DNA of 52,239 bases from Elstera sp043721315 (GTDB taxonomy: Bacteria; Pseudomonadota; Alphaproteobacteria; Elsterales; Elsteraceae), in the NCBI GenBank assembly GCA_043721315.1, contig JAYSQZ010000079.1, forward strand, positions 1 to 52,239, written 5' to 3'. The notes beneath the pieces are model-generated. The model made no database searches, was not told the DNA's origin, and saw nothing but the letters and a program-made list of their open reading frames with translations. Positions 40,794 to 49,054 of this stretch are shown one piece after another. The position numbers were made by a program, and so were the translations under genes. Every line of letters begins with the position of its first letter. Within the stretch, counting starts at the first letter, position 1.

Positions 40794-42404
40794 TCACCCC
40801 GGCGCATTGCCGCGTTCGGCGAGGTAGGCGAGGCCCGCTACGGGCTGCCCTCGGTTAAGGCGCGTGGTCACAGGGGCGAGGGCTAATATCCTATAGGCTG
40901 CTGCCGCAAGCACGCGCTGCAAGGCTGCCGCCCCGTGGTGGTAGCGCAAACCTTCATGCAGATTATAGCTCGTTTCTGAATCGGAATGAGCTTCGATACT
41001 CGCGAGCAGCAACCCGCCGGGGGCAAGAACGCGCGCGGCCTGCCGATGGAAATCGCTCAGGTCACCGAGATAGACCAGCACATCGGCCGCCACGATAAGA
41101 TCAATGCTGCCAGCAGGCAGGTCGGCCAGAGCAGCGACGGCTTCGCCCTCAATCAGGTGTGTGTAGAGGCCACACGCCTCGGCCTGGGCCAGCATCGCCG
41201 GGGACAGGTCAATCCCGATGAGGCTAGCCGCCAGATCGCAAAACGGCTCCCCAGACAGGCCCGTGCCGCAGCCAACATCGAGAACGCGCAAACCGCGCCG
41301 CGTGCTGTGCTGGTCCAGCAGCGCCCGCAACACCTGCGGGCCGCGATACTGGAGCTTCTCGGTTAGTTCGAGATCGAAACGAGCGGCATAATCGTTGAAC
41401 AAACTCTTGAGATAAGGGGTTGGAAGCTGGCTCGGTCCATCCTCCCCGCCTAGCAGCGCCAAGGCCGGGCTTGCGCCGAGAGTATCGGCGGGATCGAGCG
41501 CAAGGCACTGCCCATAGGCGCGTGCGGCACGGTCTGGTTCCCCCGCCGCGCGCGCGGCTTCGGCTAACAGAAACCAGCTCTTCAGATCCTCCGGCGCAGC
41601 GTCGGTCACTGCCGTCAGCACCGCCACAGCCTCGCTCGGGCGACCGGCGAGGATGAGGGCCTGGGCATAGTCGCGGCTAAGATCGGGGGCCGCTGCTTGG
41701 GCCAGCAAGCCTTCGTAGAACGGCAAGGCGGCGATGGCCTGCCCCGTTCGTGCGAGGGCGAGGGCTTGGTTGCGGATCAACCCAGCATCTTCCGGGTGGG
41801 CGGCGAGGGCGGGGGCCAGTCGCGCCAGCGCTTCTTCTGCCCGTCCGGCCTCGATCAAGCCTGCCGCGAGATTGCCGATTGTGCGCGGATGATCGGGCAG
41901 GCGCGTTGCCGCTTCCGTGAAAGCTGCCAGCGCGCTTAAGCTGTCGCCGCGCGCGCGGCGCAGCACGCCCAAGCGCTCCCAGGCTAGGTCATCCTCTGGC
42001 CTTACTTCGACCAGCGCTAGCAGCAGCGGTTCGGCCTCGGCCCCGCGCCCCTCTTTCATCAGCAGATCGGATAAGGACCACAACGCGGCGGGCAGGCCAG
42101 GGGCGAGGGCAAGGGTTTGCCGAAACTGGTCTTCGGCTTGCGCGCCCGCGCCTCCCAAGGCATAGGCCCGGCCCATCGCAAGGCGCAGGGCGGGCGAATC
42201 CGGCCCATACAGCGCGGCATTCTTCAACGCTTGCACGGCTTTGCTCGGCTGGCCTTCGCCTAAATATAGCAACCCTTGCAAATAATGCGCGCCCGCGAGC
42301 TTCGGGGTATCGCGCAACACCATGCGAACGATGGAGCGCGCCGTTGGGGCATCGCCGCGCTCCCACGCACCAAAGGCATCGGCGAGATTGAGGGTTATCA
42401 CCAC
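40794..42404 (-). CDS. TPR-repeat protein fused to a class I methyltransferase
   Basis: The 536-residue protein has about eight TPR units in its first 320 residues (for example YLQGLLYLGEGQPSKAVQAL and AWERLGVLRRARGDSLSALA). It continues with a SAM-dependent methyltransferase domain beginning near 330, with motif I VLDVGCGTG at 374-382. Other motifs are LIGIDLSPAMLAQA, the acidic post-I region, and IDLIVAADVLVYLGDL. The methyltransferase resembles those of predicted TPR methyltransferases with unknown targets. It overlaps the aminotransferase stop by seven bases. There is no signal peptide, so a cytosolic role is expected. Confidence 0.87.
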   Translation of the reverse strand: MVITLNLADAFGAWERGDAPTARSIVRMVLRDTPKLAGAHYLQGLLYLGEGQPSKAVQALKNAALYGPDSPALRLAMGRAYALGGAGAQAEDQFRQTLALAPGLPAALWSLSDLLMKEGRGAEAEPLLLALVEVRPEDDLAWERLGVLRRARGDSLSALAAFTEAATRLPDHPRTIGNLAAGLIEAGRAEEALARLAPALAAHPEDAGLIRNQALALARTGQAIAALPFYEGLLAQAAAPDLSRDYAQALILAGRPSEAVAVLTAVTDAAPEDLKSWFLLAEAARAAGEPDRAARAYGQCLALDPADTLGASPALALLGGEDGPSQLPTPYLKSLFNDYAARFDLELTEKLQYRGPQVLRALLDQHSTRRGLRVLDVGCGTGLSGEPFCDLAASLIGIDLSPAMLAQAEACGLYTHLIEGEAVAALADLPAGSIDLIVAADVLVYLGDLSDFHRQAARVLAPGGLLLASIEAHSDSETSYNLHEGLRYHHGAAALQRVLAAAAYRILALAPVTTRLNRGQPVAGLAYLAERGNAPG

Positions 42405-43573
42405 GCGCCCTTGACCTTTTCCAAGTAGGGTTCCAGCCGCTCCAGCGCACTAATCAGCGTGCTATCATCCTTACAAAAGCAGAAGCGCACGTAGGGCGTT
42501 TCGAGTCCGCCATCGTAGAAAGCGCCCATAGGGATTGCCGCGACCCCGGCCTCGACGGTCAAGCGCTGGCAAAATTCCGTATCGCTTCCGAAATAACCTA
42601 GGCTTCGTATGTCTACGGTGAGAAAATAAGTGCCTGCCGACGGTTGCACGGCACAGCCGAGGCGGGTTAGCCCTGCCGCCAGCAGGTCGCGCTTGCGCTG
42701 CATGTCCGCCCCGAGGCTGGTAAAGAAGCGCGCATCCTGCCCCAGCCCCCAGGCCACGGCGGCTTGCAAGTTGGGCGGTGTGGTGAAGGTTAGAAATTGA
42801 TGCACTTTCGCAATAATCGGCATCAACGCAGGCGCTGCGGTAACGTATCCCACCTTCCACCCCGTCAGCGAAAAGGTTTTACCCGCCGAGCCGATGCGAA
42901 CCGACCGTTCCGCCATGCCGGGTTCCGCCATGATGGAGCGGTGGGTAGCGCCATCGAACACCAGATGCTCATAAACCTCATCGCAGACAGCAAGCGCATC
43001 GTGGGCGCGGCAGAGATCGGCAATCAGCGCGAGTTCGGCGGCGGAAAAAACCTTCCCGACTGGATTGTGGGGGGAGTTGAACAGAATCAGCTTGGTTTTT
43101 GGTCCAAAAGCGGCGCGGAGTTCGGCTTCCGGCACGGCCCAATGCGGCGGCGTGAGGCGCACGAGCTTCGGCACGCCGCCCGCAAGGCGCACGATGGGCA
43201 GGTACGAATCGTACATCGGCTCGAACATCACGATTTCATCGCCGGGCGCAATTAGGCCGAGCAGCGTGGCGGCCAGAGCCTCGGTTGCCCCGGAGGTTAC
43301 GATTACCTGGGTTTGCCAATCGGCCTCGATTCCGAAAAACCGCGCGCCGTGAGCGGCGACGGCCTGGCGAAGTTCGGGCAGCCCCAGCATCGGCGGATAT
43401 TGGTTAGGCTTATCGGCTAAGGCTTCTTGCGCTTTCGCAACAATCTCCGGGCTGCCGTTACCATCGGGGAAGCCTTGGCCTAAGTTGATTGCCTGATGCT
43501 GGCGGGCAAGGCCGGACATGACCTCGAAAATCGTCGTCCCAAGGCTGGAAAAGAGGGGATTGAGCGGCTTCAT
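42398..43573 (-). CDS. Class I/II PLP-dependent aminotransferase
   Basis: The 391-residue enzyme has INLGQGFPDGNGSPEI near the N-terminus, NSPHNPVGKVF (166-176), CDEVYEHLVFDG and the PLP lysine K232 in GSAGKTFSLTGWKVGY. The GQGFPD start and CDEVYEHLVFDG match the methionine aminotransferase/kynurenine aminotransferase-like group (YbdL in E. coli). The substrate is not certain. It is coupled to the TPR-methyltransferase gene downstream. The 228 bases upstream (43574-43801) hold only a small 6-bp hairpin near 43588 and no gene. Confidence 0.88.
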   Translation of the reverse strand: MKPLNPLFSSLGTTIFEVMSGLARQHQAINLGQGFPDGNGSPEIVAKAQEALADKPNQYPPMLGLPELRQAVAAHGARFFGIEADWQTQVIVTSGATEALAATLLGLIAPGDEIVMFEPMYDSYLPIVRLAGGVPKLVRLTPPHWAVPEAELRAAFGPKTKLILFNSPHNPVGKVFSAAELALIADLCRAHDALAVCDEVYEHLVFDGATHRSIMAEPGMAERSVRIGSAGKTFSLTGWKVGYVTAAPALMPIIAKVHQFLTFTTPPNLQAAVAWGLGQDARFFTSLGADMQRKRDLLAAGLTRLGCAVQPSAGTYFLTVDIRSLGYFGSDTEFCQRLTVEAGVAAIPMGAFYDGGLETPYVRFCFCKDDSTLISALERLEPYLEKVKGAW

Positions 43574-43801
43574 CCTACGACCTCGGGTGCGTTTGACGCA
43601 CCAAGTGCATCGAATGGCGACGGGCAGTGCAGCATAGCGGCAACAGCGGTAAGCGCAATTGCCTGTTATGACACGTTTGCCGCTTTACGCTGGGAACCGT
43701 TCGGGGTATTAAAGGGTTATGGAATTAGTCCGGTTAGAGGGCATAAAGCCGTGCCTCGGTTTTTATAGTCTTCTTAGCCCATAACAAAAGTAGGTGTTTC
43801 A

Positions 43802-44122
43802 ATGCGCGCCATGATCAAAATTGCTGCTGCTACCGCTTTGCTGGCAACCGTTGCCTCGGGTGCCTTCGCTCAGTCGGCTGAATTCAAGAAGATCCACGAA
43901 GGCGCGCAAGTCGCCGGGGTCTGCAACGGTACGCTGTCGCAAGCTCAGGAAAACAAGGTCGGCCTTATCGCTGCTGCCGCTGCCGCAGACCTTACGGTCG
44001 GCGCGATCCTGTCGGCTGAAACCAAGACGCGCGGCGATGCCCGCGTTCAAGCCTACTCGCTGGGCTGCAAGGACGCTAAGAACACCGCAGCGGTTAAGTA
44101 CTACACCGATACGGTAAAGTAG
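43802..44122 (+). CDS. Small secreted protein of unknown function
   Basis: The 106-residue protein has a clear signal peptide cleaved after AFA (residue 23), leaving an 83-residue mature protein with two cysteines (C41 and C89) that could form one disulfide. The middle is an Ala-rich helical segment (LIAAAAAADLTVGAILSAE). I do not recognise the family. An AGGTG ribosome binding site precedes the ATG. It is transcribed alone and closed by a strong terminator, consistent with a well-expressed small periplasmic protein. Codon use looks more biased than in the next gene. Confidence 0.85.
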   Translation: MRAMIKIAAATALLATVASGAFAQSAEFKKIHEGAQVAGVCNGTLSQAQENKVGLIAAAAAADLTVGAILSAETKTRGDARVQAYSLGCKDAKNTAAVKYYTDTVK

Positions 44123-44145
44123 GCTTTTCCGCCTCGCGGGAAACC

Positions 44146-44180
44146 AAAAACGCGGCCCCGCAACGGGCCGCGTTTTTTTT
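44146..44180 (+). terminator. Rho-independent terminator after the small secreted protein gene
   Basis: A perfect stem CGCGGCCC / GGGCCGCG (44151-44158 with 44165-44172), extended by A-T pairs, closes a six-base loop and is followed by eight Ts. Confidence 0.93.
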
Positions 44181-44183
44181 GGG

Positions 44184-44202
44184 ATTGAAGAGGCCCTTCA
44201 AT
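44184..44202 (+). promoter_or_regulatory. Hairpin covering the ribosome binding site and start of the 44201 gene
   Basis: A perfect 7-bp inverted repeat ATTGAAG / CTTCAAT (44184-44190 with 44196-44202) spans the GAAGAGG ribosome binding site and the first two bases of the start codon. It could limit translation initiation. Only one such site was seen; function is inference. Confidence 0.5.
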
Positions 44203-44860
44203 GGATGAGCAGAATGCCCTAAGCGCCAACCTAATTCGCCGCACTATCCGAGAGGTTAGAGCGCGCGGTGAACTTCCTGTAGTTGATGCCTCCGTCTCAG
44301 CTTTGCGGGAACTTGGCTTGACCGACGAAGAAATCTTCAGCGAAGCGGTTGACCCGGATCATATCGATATGGCTCAACTCAAAACGCGCGCCCCTCTCAT
44401 GTGGACCCCCGGAGGGATGGTTCGCTGGGAGGATGCCTCGGATTTGTATTGGGATCTTGAGGAAGAGGATCGCCTATATCCAGAACGACGTTATCAGCGC
44501 ATTAAGCGAGGCTTTGCAATACTGCGTAATCAGGGGGTTTCTTGGGAGGGCATCGAAAAAAGTTTTGATATCCAAATTCCCCCCGAGGATCGGATTTTAC
44601 CGCCTCCACCCCCGCCTCCACAAAAGCTACGCTACGCCATTAGGTATGTTTTATCACCGCACGGGCGCAGTATCCGCGTTGTAGCGCGAACTGAAGCAGG
44701 CGAGGTAGTGGTTCTATCGGTCGCCGATCAACTGCGTTGGGCGCTGGCGGAAGTGCGTGGCCGGGGGGGCAAGCATATTTCAGCCACGGTGTTAGCCTTT
44801 CTGGAGTTTCACGGCATTTCGGAAGCGGATGCACGCAATCAGGGGCGGCCTGATTTCTGA
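44201..44860 (+). CDS. Unrecognised 219-residue protein
   Basis: I do not recognise this protein. It is mostly hydrophilic and has no signal peptide or membrane segment. Residues 1-60 are acidic and helical. A middle region holds WEDASDLYWDLEEEDRLYPERRYQRIKRG. A proline run (PPPPPPP) near residues 134-140 separates a C-terminal domain with RYVLSPHGRSIRVVARTEAG and DQLRWALAEVRGRGGKHISATVLAFLEFHG. The gene is somewhat lower in GC than its neighbours and stands alone between a terminator and a convergent gene, which might indicate acquisition. Its start lies in a hairpin. Confidence 0.7.
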   Translation: MDEQNALSANLIRRTIREVRARGELPVVDASVSALRELGLTDEEIFSEAVDPDHIDMAQLKTRAPLMWTPGGMVRWEDASDLYWDLEEEDRLYPERRYQRIKRGFAILRNQGVSWEGIEKSFDIQIPPEDRILPPPPPPPQKLRYAIRYVLSPHGRSIRVVARTEAGEVVVLSVADQLRWALAEVRGRGGKHISATVLAFLEFHGISEADARNQGRPDF

Positions 44861-44885
44861 GTTCAGGAGGTATTATTATGCAGGA

Positions 44886-45269
44886 TCAGCGATTATACAG
44901 CCGGGGTTCCCCCATTTTGAACCAAGCGTTAGCGATTTTGCCGCCGTCGATTTCATACATCGCAATCACGTCGATCTCACCGGGGCCATCCGGGAACGTG
45001 CGGCTGATATGCTCGTGGTCGATAACGAGGTTCCCGACGATCATGCGGGCCAGAATTTTGGCGTGCAGGTTCGGCTCCTCAAAACGGGCCACATAGCGCG
45101 CGCGGATTTCTGCCGTGCCTTGAGCGATGAGTTGGGACGGGAACAGGAAGCATTGGCACTCTGCCGCCCAGCAGTCCATGAAAGCCTCAATATCGCGGGC
45201 GTTATAGGCTTCGAGTTGCTGTTGAACGGGATAGTCAAGTGCAGCTTTGTCGGTAGGCAGGGTGTGCAT
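44886..45269 (-). CDS. NTF2-like (SnoaL-type) protein
   Basis: The 127-residue protein has the NTF2-like fold pattern: QQLEAYNARDIEAFMDCWAA, then LIAQGTAEIRARYVARFEEP, and the closing MYEIDGGKIANAWFKMGEP. This group includes delta-isomerases, limonene hydrolases and binding proteins. The active site is not predictable. AAAGG precedes the ATG, and it lies twelve bases after the rsmD stop, so it probably ends that operon. Confidence 0.82.
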   Translation of the reverse strand: MHTLPTDKAALDYPVQQQLEAYNARDIEAFMDCWAAECQCFLFPSQLIAQGTAEIRARYVARFEEPNLHAKILARMIVGNLVIDHEHISRTFPDGPGEIDVIAMYEIDGGKIANAWFKMGEPRLYNR

Positions 45270-45281
45270 TCTGAAAAACCT

Positions 45282-45830
45282 TTAGGATGATAGCCTAGCA
45301 AACCACAGTTTTGCGGCCCCATAAACGCGGCTATCGTGCAGCTTGAAGGGCATTGGCAGGGGAATGGTTTCGGTGGCGGCGCTTTCCAGGACCACCAACG
45401 CAGTCGGCGCGAGCCAATCTCCGGCCCGTAACGCCTCCAAGGCAGGAGTGAGCAGGTCGCGGCCATAGGGCGGGTCCAGATAGGCGAAGTCCGCCGCGCG
45501 CGCAAGAGAGCGCGGGCCGAGCTTGGCGGCATCGCCCTGCACGACGGGAGGGCTGGCGCCGAGCGCGGCGAAGTTGGCGCGCGCAAGGCTTACGTCTCGG
45601 TCCACGAACAGGCAGGTTTCTGCGCCTCGGGACAGGGCTTCAAGCCCCACCGCCCCCGTGCCGCAGAAAATATCGAGCCAGACCGATCCCGCCAGTGGCG
45701 CTTGGCCAAAGCCCGCGTGGGTTAGGATATTGAACAAAGCCTCCCGCGTGCGGTCGGCAGTGGGGCGCACGTCTGTGCCGGTCGGCGCGAGCACTCTCCG
45801 CCCGCGCCACTGGCCGCCGATGATCCGCAT
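45282..45830 (-). CDS. rsmD: 16S rRNA (guanine-966 N2)-methyltransferase RsmD
   Basis: RsmD methylates G966 of 16S rRNA during 30S assembly. The 182-residue protein begins MRIIGGQWRGRRV, then RPTADRTREALFNIL. It has motif I WLDIFCGTGAVGLEALSRGA and the catalytic DPPYG at 119-123. It follows the pseudouridine synthase gene by twelve bases, a frequent pairing in alphaproteobacteria. Confidence 0.95.
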   Translation of the reverse strand: MRIIGGQWRGRRVLAPTGTDVRPTADRTREALFNILTHAGFGQAPLAGSVWLDIFCGTGAVGLEALSRGAETCLFVDRDVSLARANFAALGASPPVVQGDAAKLGPRSLARAADFAYLDPPYGRDLLTPALEALRAGDWLAPTALVVLESAATETIPLPMPFKLHDSRVYGAAKLWFARLSS

Positions 45831-45842
45831 AGCGCGGTCTCC

Positions 45843-46976
45843 TTAACGATCTCGACCGGGTGTGCGGCGCGGCCCTGGTTTGCCGCCGCCGGGGGTGGAA
45901 CGCCCGGCGGGCTTGCCTGCGCTGGGCTTCCCCCCGGTTTTAGCGCCCGAACGTGCCGCCGATCCGCGTGCGGCGGCGGCTTTGGCCATCGCCTTCTTCT
46001 TTTCTTCCCAGTTCATGCCGCCAGTACGGTCGTCTCGGGGGCGGTCGTCTCGAGTATGGGCATCCCCAGCACGCTCTTGGAATGGAGCGTCTTCGGCACG
46101 CCGTTCTGCGCGTTTCCGCACGATCATTGCGGGGCTTGGCATCGCGGGGCTTGGGCTGAGGGGTTGCAGCACACGCGGCGCGGTCTCATTCCGGCCCAAC
46201 TGCTCGCGTAGGCTGCGAGTGGGAATTTCTTCCACCGCGCTTTCGGGAAGATAACCCAGTTGGAACGGGCCGTAGGCAATGCGGATCAACCGGTTCACCC
46301 GGTAGCCGAGGTAGGACATGACGCGGCGAATTTCGCGGTTCTTGCCCTCGGTGATGCTAACGGTCAGCCAAGCGTTCGCAAGCCCCTGGCGCTTTTCCAA
46401 CACGGCATCAATGGGGCCATACCGCACGCCTTCCACGGTTACCCCGTTCGCCAGCCCGGCCAAGGCAGCCTCGTCAACATCGCCGTTCACGCGTACGCGG
46501 TAGCGCCTAATCCAGCCTGTGCTGGGCAACTCCAACCGCCGCGCAAGTTCCCCATCGTTGGTGAGCAGCAGCAAACCTTCGGAGGTAAGATCGAGCCGCC
46601 CGACGGAAATAACGCGCGGCATATCTTCGGGCAGTTTCTCGAACAGTGTCGGGCGGCCTTCGGGGTCGCGGTGCGTTGTGACCAGCCCTGCGGGCTTATG
46701 GTAGCGCCACAGCCGCGTTGGCTCTTTTTCCGGCAGAGCCACGCCATCGACCGTGATGCGGTCGCGCGCTGTTACCACGCAGGCGGGGCTATCGAGCAGC
46801 GTGCCGTTCACGGCAACGCGGCGTTCCTCGATCATCCGTTCCGCATCCCGGCGCGAACAAATTCCGGCGCGGGCGATGCGTTTGGCGATGCGTTCGCCGT
46901 CTTCGGGAAAAGTCGCCTCGTTTGGCGTCTTCGGGGCCGGCTTCTTTGGGGCGGGCGTCTTGTGATCGTCGCTCAT
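45843..46976 (-). CDS. rluB: Ribosomal large subunit pseudouridine synthase, RluB type
   Basis: The 377-residue protein has an N-terminal S4 RNA-binding domain (about 28-75, with RIAKRIARAGICSRRDAERM). An RsuA/RluB/E/F catalytic domain follows, with the catalytic D129 in GRLDLTSEGLLLLTND and the ENGKNREIRR-like ITEGKNREIRRVM. The C-terminus (about 285-377) is a basic Ala/Lys/Arg/Gly/Pro-rich tail, probably disordered and RNA-binding. The ATG at 46976 overlaps the preceding stop by four bases. RluB (23S position 2605) is more likely than RluF or RsuA because of the tail and length. Confidence 0.9.
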   Translation of the reverse strand: MSDDHKTPAPKKPAPKTPNEATFPEDGERIAKRIARAGICSRRDAERMIEERRVAVNGTLLDSPACVVTARDRITVDGVALPEKEPTRLWRYHKPAGLVTTHRDPEGRPTLFEKLPEDMPRVISVGRLDLTSEGLLLLTNDGELARRLELPSTGWIRRYRVRVNGDVDEAALAGLANGVTVEGVRYGPIDAVLEKRQGLANAWLTVSITEGKNREIRRVMSYLGYRVNRLIRIAYGPFQLGYLPESAVEEIPTRSLREQLGRNETAPRVLQPLSPSPAMPSPAMIVRKRAERRAEDAPFQERAGDAHTRDDRPRDDRTGGMNWEEKKKAMAKAAAARGSAARSGAKTGGKPSAGKPAGRSTPGGGKPGPRRTPGRDR

Positions 46977-47698
46977 GCTGCGGCTGCCGTAATGAAAGCA
47001 TCGAAGATAGCGCGGTCTGCGGGCGAAATATGATATTCCGGGTGCCATTGTACGCCAAGGCAGAAGCGCCGGGCCGGGTCTTCAATTCCCTCGATCACCC
47101 CATCGGGCGCGCGGGCGTTCACCAGAATAGACGCGGGCACGGCTTTTACGGCTTGATGATGGGCGCTGTTCACCGCAATCCGCTCTTGCCCAACAATCCG
47201 ATGCAGGAGGGTATTGGCGGCGACGATCACCTCGTGCCCGGCTTCGGTGCGCGGGTTGGGTTGTTCGTGGGGAATATCCGAGGGGATTTCGTCGGGGATA
47301 TGCTGAACCAGCGATCCGCCGAGGGCGACCGCCAGCAGTTGCTGACCACCGCAGATGCCCAAAATCGGCAAATCTTTTTCCAGCAGGCCGCGCATGAGGG
47401 CTAACTCGAAGGCCGTGCGCCTGTCCTTCGTGGTGACGCTCGCGTGCTTCACGGTTGCGCCGAACAGGCTGGGGTCCACATCGAACGCCCCGCCGGTTAC
47501 GACAACGCCTTGGATATGCTCCAGATAGGCCAGCGCCAACGCCGGCTCATGCGGCAGGCAGACGGGCAGGCCGCCTGCGGCGGCAATCGCGTCGCAATAA
47601 TTTTGCCGAATGGCGTACCAGGGCTGCTTGGACCAGCCCCCCGCAGGTTCGGAATCGAGGGTCAGGCCGATGAGGGGCCGGGAAGATGTCTTCGTCAT
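46973..47698 (-). CDS. Gamma-glutamyl hydrolase, peptidase C26 (PuuD-like)
   Basis: The 241-residue class I glutamine-amidotransferase-like enzyme has the nucleophile C116 in LGICGGQQLLAVALGG and the catalytic His219/Glu221 in QWHPEYH. The start RPLIGLTLDSEP is that of PuuD-type gamma-glutamyl-GABA hydrolases. It could release GABA at the end of the glutamylated putrescine pathway, whose first enzyme may be the synthetase at 39347; the intermediate oxidase and dehydrogenase are not in this window. It is coupled to rluB. Confidence 0.87.
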   Translation of the reverse strand: MTKTSSRPLIGLTLDSEPAGGWSKQPWYAIRQNYCDAIAAAGGLPVCLPHEPALALAYLEHIQGVVVTGGAFDVDPSLFGATVKHASVTTKDRRTAFELALMRGLLEKDLPILGICGGQQLLAVALGGSLVQHIPDEIPSDIPHEQPNPRTEAGHEVIVAANTLLHRIVGQERIAVNSAHHQAVKAVPASILVNARAPDGVIEGIEDPARRFCLGVQWHPEYHISPADRAIFDAFITAAAA

Positions 47699-47759
47699 GG
47701 CACAAGATTAAGCCGAACGCTATGCTGCGACAACTGCTTGATAAGGGAGTGTGGTACGC

Positions 47760-48542
47760 ATGTTGACGGGAAAGACCGCCCTGGTAACGGGGTCCACCAG
47801 CGGCATCGGTCAGGGCATGGCCCTGAAACTGGCGGAAGCCGGGGCGAATATCATGCTCAACGGCTTCGGCCCAGCCGATGAAATCGCCGCCCTGCGCGCG
47901 CACATCGCAACCACTTATAAGGTGCAGGTCGAGTATCACGGGGCCGATCTGTCCCGCGTTGCCGATATTGAGGATATGATGAGCACGGCAGCCGCTACGT
48001 TTGGCCGGGTCGATATTCTTATAAACAACGCGGGCATTCAGCATACCGCGCCGACGCAAGATTTCCCGGTCGATAAGTGGGATGCGGTGATTGCGGTCAA
48101 TCTTTCCAGCGCCTTCCACGCCACGCGCCTTGCCCTTCCGGCAATGCAGGCCGCTGGGTGGGGCCGGATCATTAACACCGCGTCCGTGCATGGTCTGGTT
48201 GCCTCGACCCATAAGATCGCCTATGTCGCAGCCAAACACGGCATCGTTGGGCTAACGAAAGTGGTGGCGCTGGAGAACGCAGGCACCGGCATCACTTGCA
48301 ACGCTATCGCCCCCGGCTGGGTCGCAACACCGTTGGTGCAAAAGCAGATTGATGCGCGCGCGGCGGCGGAAGGCATTTCGGTCGATGACGCGCGCAAGAA
48401 GCTGCTGGGGGAAAAGCAGCCGTCGATGGCTTTTGTGGAAACCGCGCACCTGGGCGCGCTCGCCGTGTTCCTCTGCTCGCCTGCTGCCGACCAGATGACG
48501 GGCGTTACCCTGCCAATGGATGGCGGCTGGACGGCTCAGTAA
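47760..48542 (+). CDS. bdhA: D-3-hydroxybutyrate dehydrogenase
   Basis: The 260-residue short-chain dehydrogenase interconverts 3-hydroxybutyrate and acetoacetate in polyhydroxybutyrate metabolism. It has the NAD-binding GSTSGIG at 11-17, the NNAGIQH motif, and the Ser-Tyr-Lys triad S142, Y155, K159. The NAGIQHTAP, VHGLVAS and KQPSMAFVE segments are specific to this family as I recall it. The ATG at 47760 has AGGGAG about eleven bases upstream; an in-frame GTG at 47751 is too close to it. Confidence 0.94.
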   Translation: MLTGKTALVTGSTSGIGQGMALKLAEAGANIMLNGFGPADEIAALRAHIATTYKVQVEYHGADLSRVADIEDMMSTAAATFGRVDILINNAGIQHTAPTQDFPVDKWDAVIAVNLSSAFHATRLALPAMQAAGWGRIINTASVHGLVASTHKIAYVAAKHGIVGLTKVVALENAGTGITCNAIAPGWVATPLVQKQIDARAAAEGISVDDARKKLLGEKQPSMAFVETAHLGALAVFLCSPAADQMTGVTLPMDGGWTAQ

Positions 48543-48545
48543 AGC

Positions 48546-48995
48546 GTGCCTTCGTCCGACTATTGGAACCGGGCCTTCGCTGAAGCTGAGGCGGCGGCAG
48601 TGCGCGGTGAAGTGCCCGTTGGCGCGGTCGTGGTGGGGCCGGAGGGGCAGATTCTGGCCGCAGCGGGCAACCGCACCGAAGAATGGGCCGACGCCTCCGC
48701 CCACGCCGAACTCCTGGCCTTGCGCGCGGCGGCGGAAGCGCTGGGGTCGCCCCGCCTTGTCGGTTGTGATCTTTACGTAACGCTGGAGCCTTGCCCGATG
48801 TGTGCAGGCGCGATCAGCCATTTCCGCCTGCGCCGGGTCTATTTTGCGGCTTACGACCCGAAAGGCGGCGCGGTGGAGCACGGCGCGCGCTTGTTCGACC
48901 AGCCAACCTGCCTACACCGCCCGGAAGTTTACGGCGGGTTTCGGGAGCAGGAGGCCGCAGCGATGTTGCGCCAGTTCTTCGCAGCGCGGCGGTAG
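48546..48995 (+). CDS. tadA: tRNA-specific adenosine deaminase TadA
   Basis: TadA converts the wobble adenosine of tRNA-Arg(ACG) to inosine. The 149-residue protein has the zinc/proton-shuttle motif HAE (H53, E55) and the zinc cysteines C83 and C86 in EPCPMCAGAI. The start is a GTG at 48546, only three bases after the bdhA stop, giving MPSSDYWNRAFAEAE, the family N-terminus. The C-terminus ends in a basic AAMLRQFFAARR. Confidence 0.92.
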   Translation: MPSSDYWNRAFAEAEAAAVRGEVPVGAVVVGPEGQILAAAGNRTEEWADASAHAELLALRAAAEALGSPRLVGCDLYVTLEPCPMCAGAISHFRLRRVYFAAYDPKGGAVEHGARLFDQPTCLHRPEVYGGFREQEAAAMLRQFFAARR

Positions 48996-49054
48996 GAAAC
49001 CGGGGCACGGTGGCTTATAATAGAGGCGGGAAGCAGCCTACGGAGGAGAGTGAG

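Noticed and set aside
43574..43801. Possible tRNA or small RNA in the gap before the small secreted protein gene
   Set aside because: Only one 6-bp hairpin was found; no cloverleaf or terminator is present.
46260..47033. 257-codon plus-strand frame opposite rluB
   Set aside because: It is a shadow of the pseudouridine synthase; the motifs of the minus-strand gene are unambiguous.
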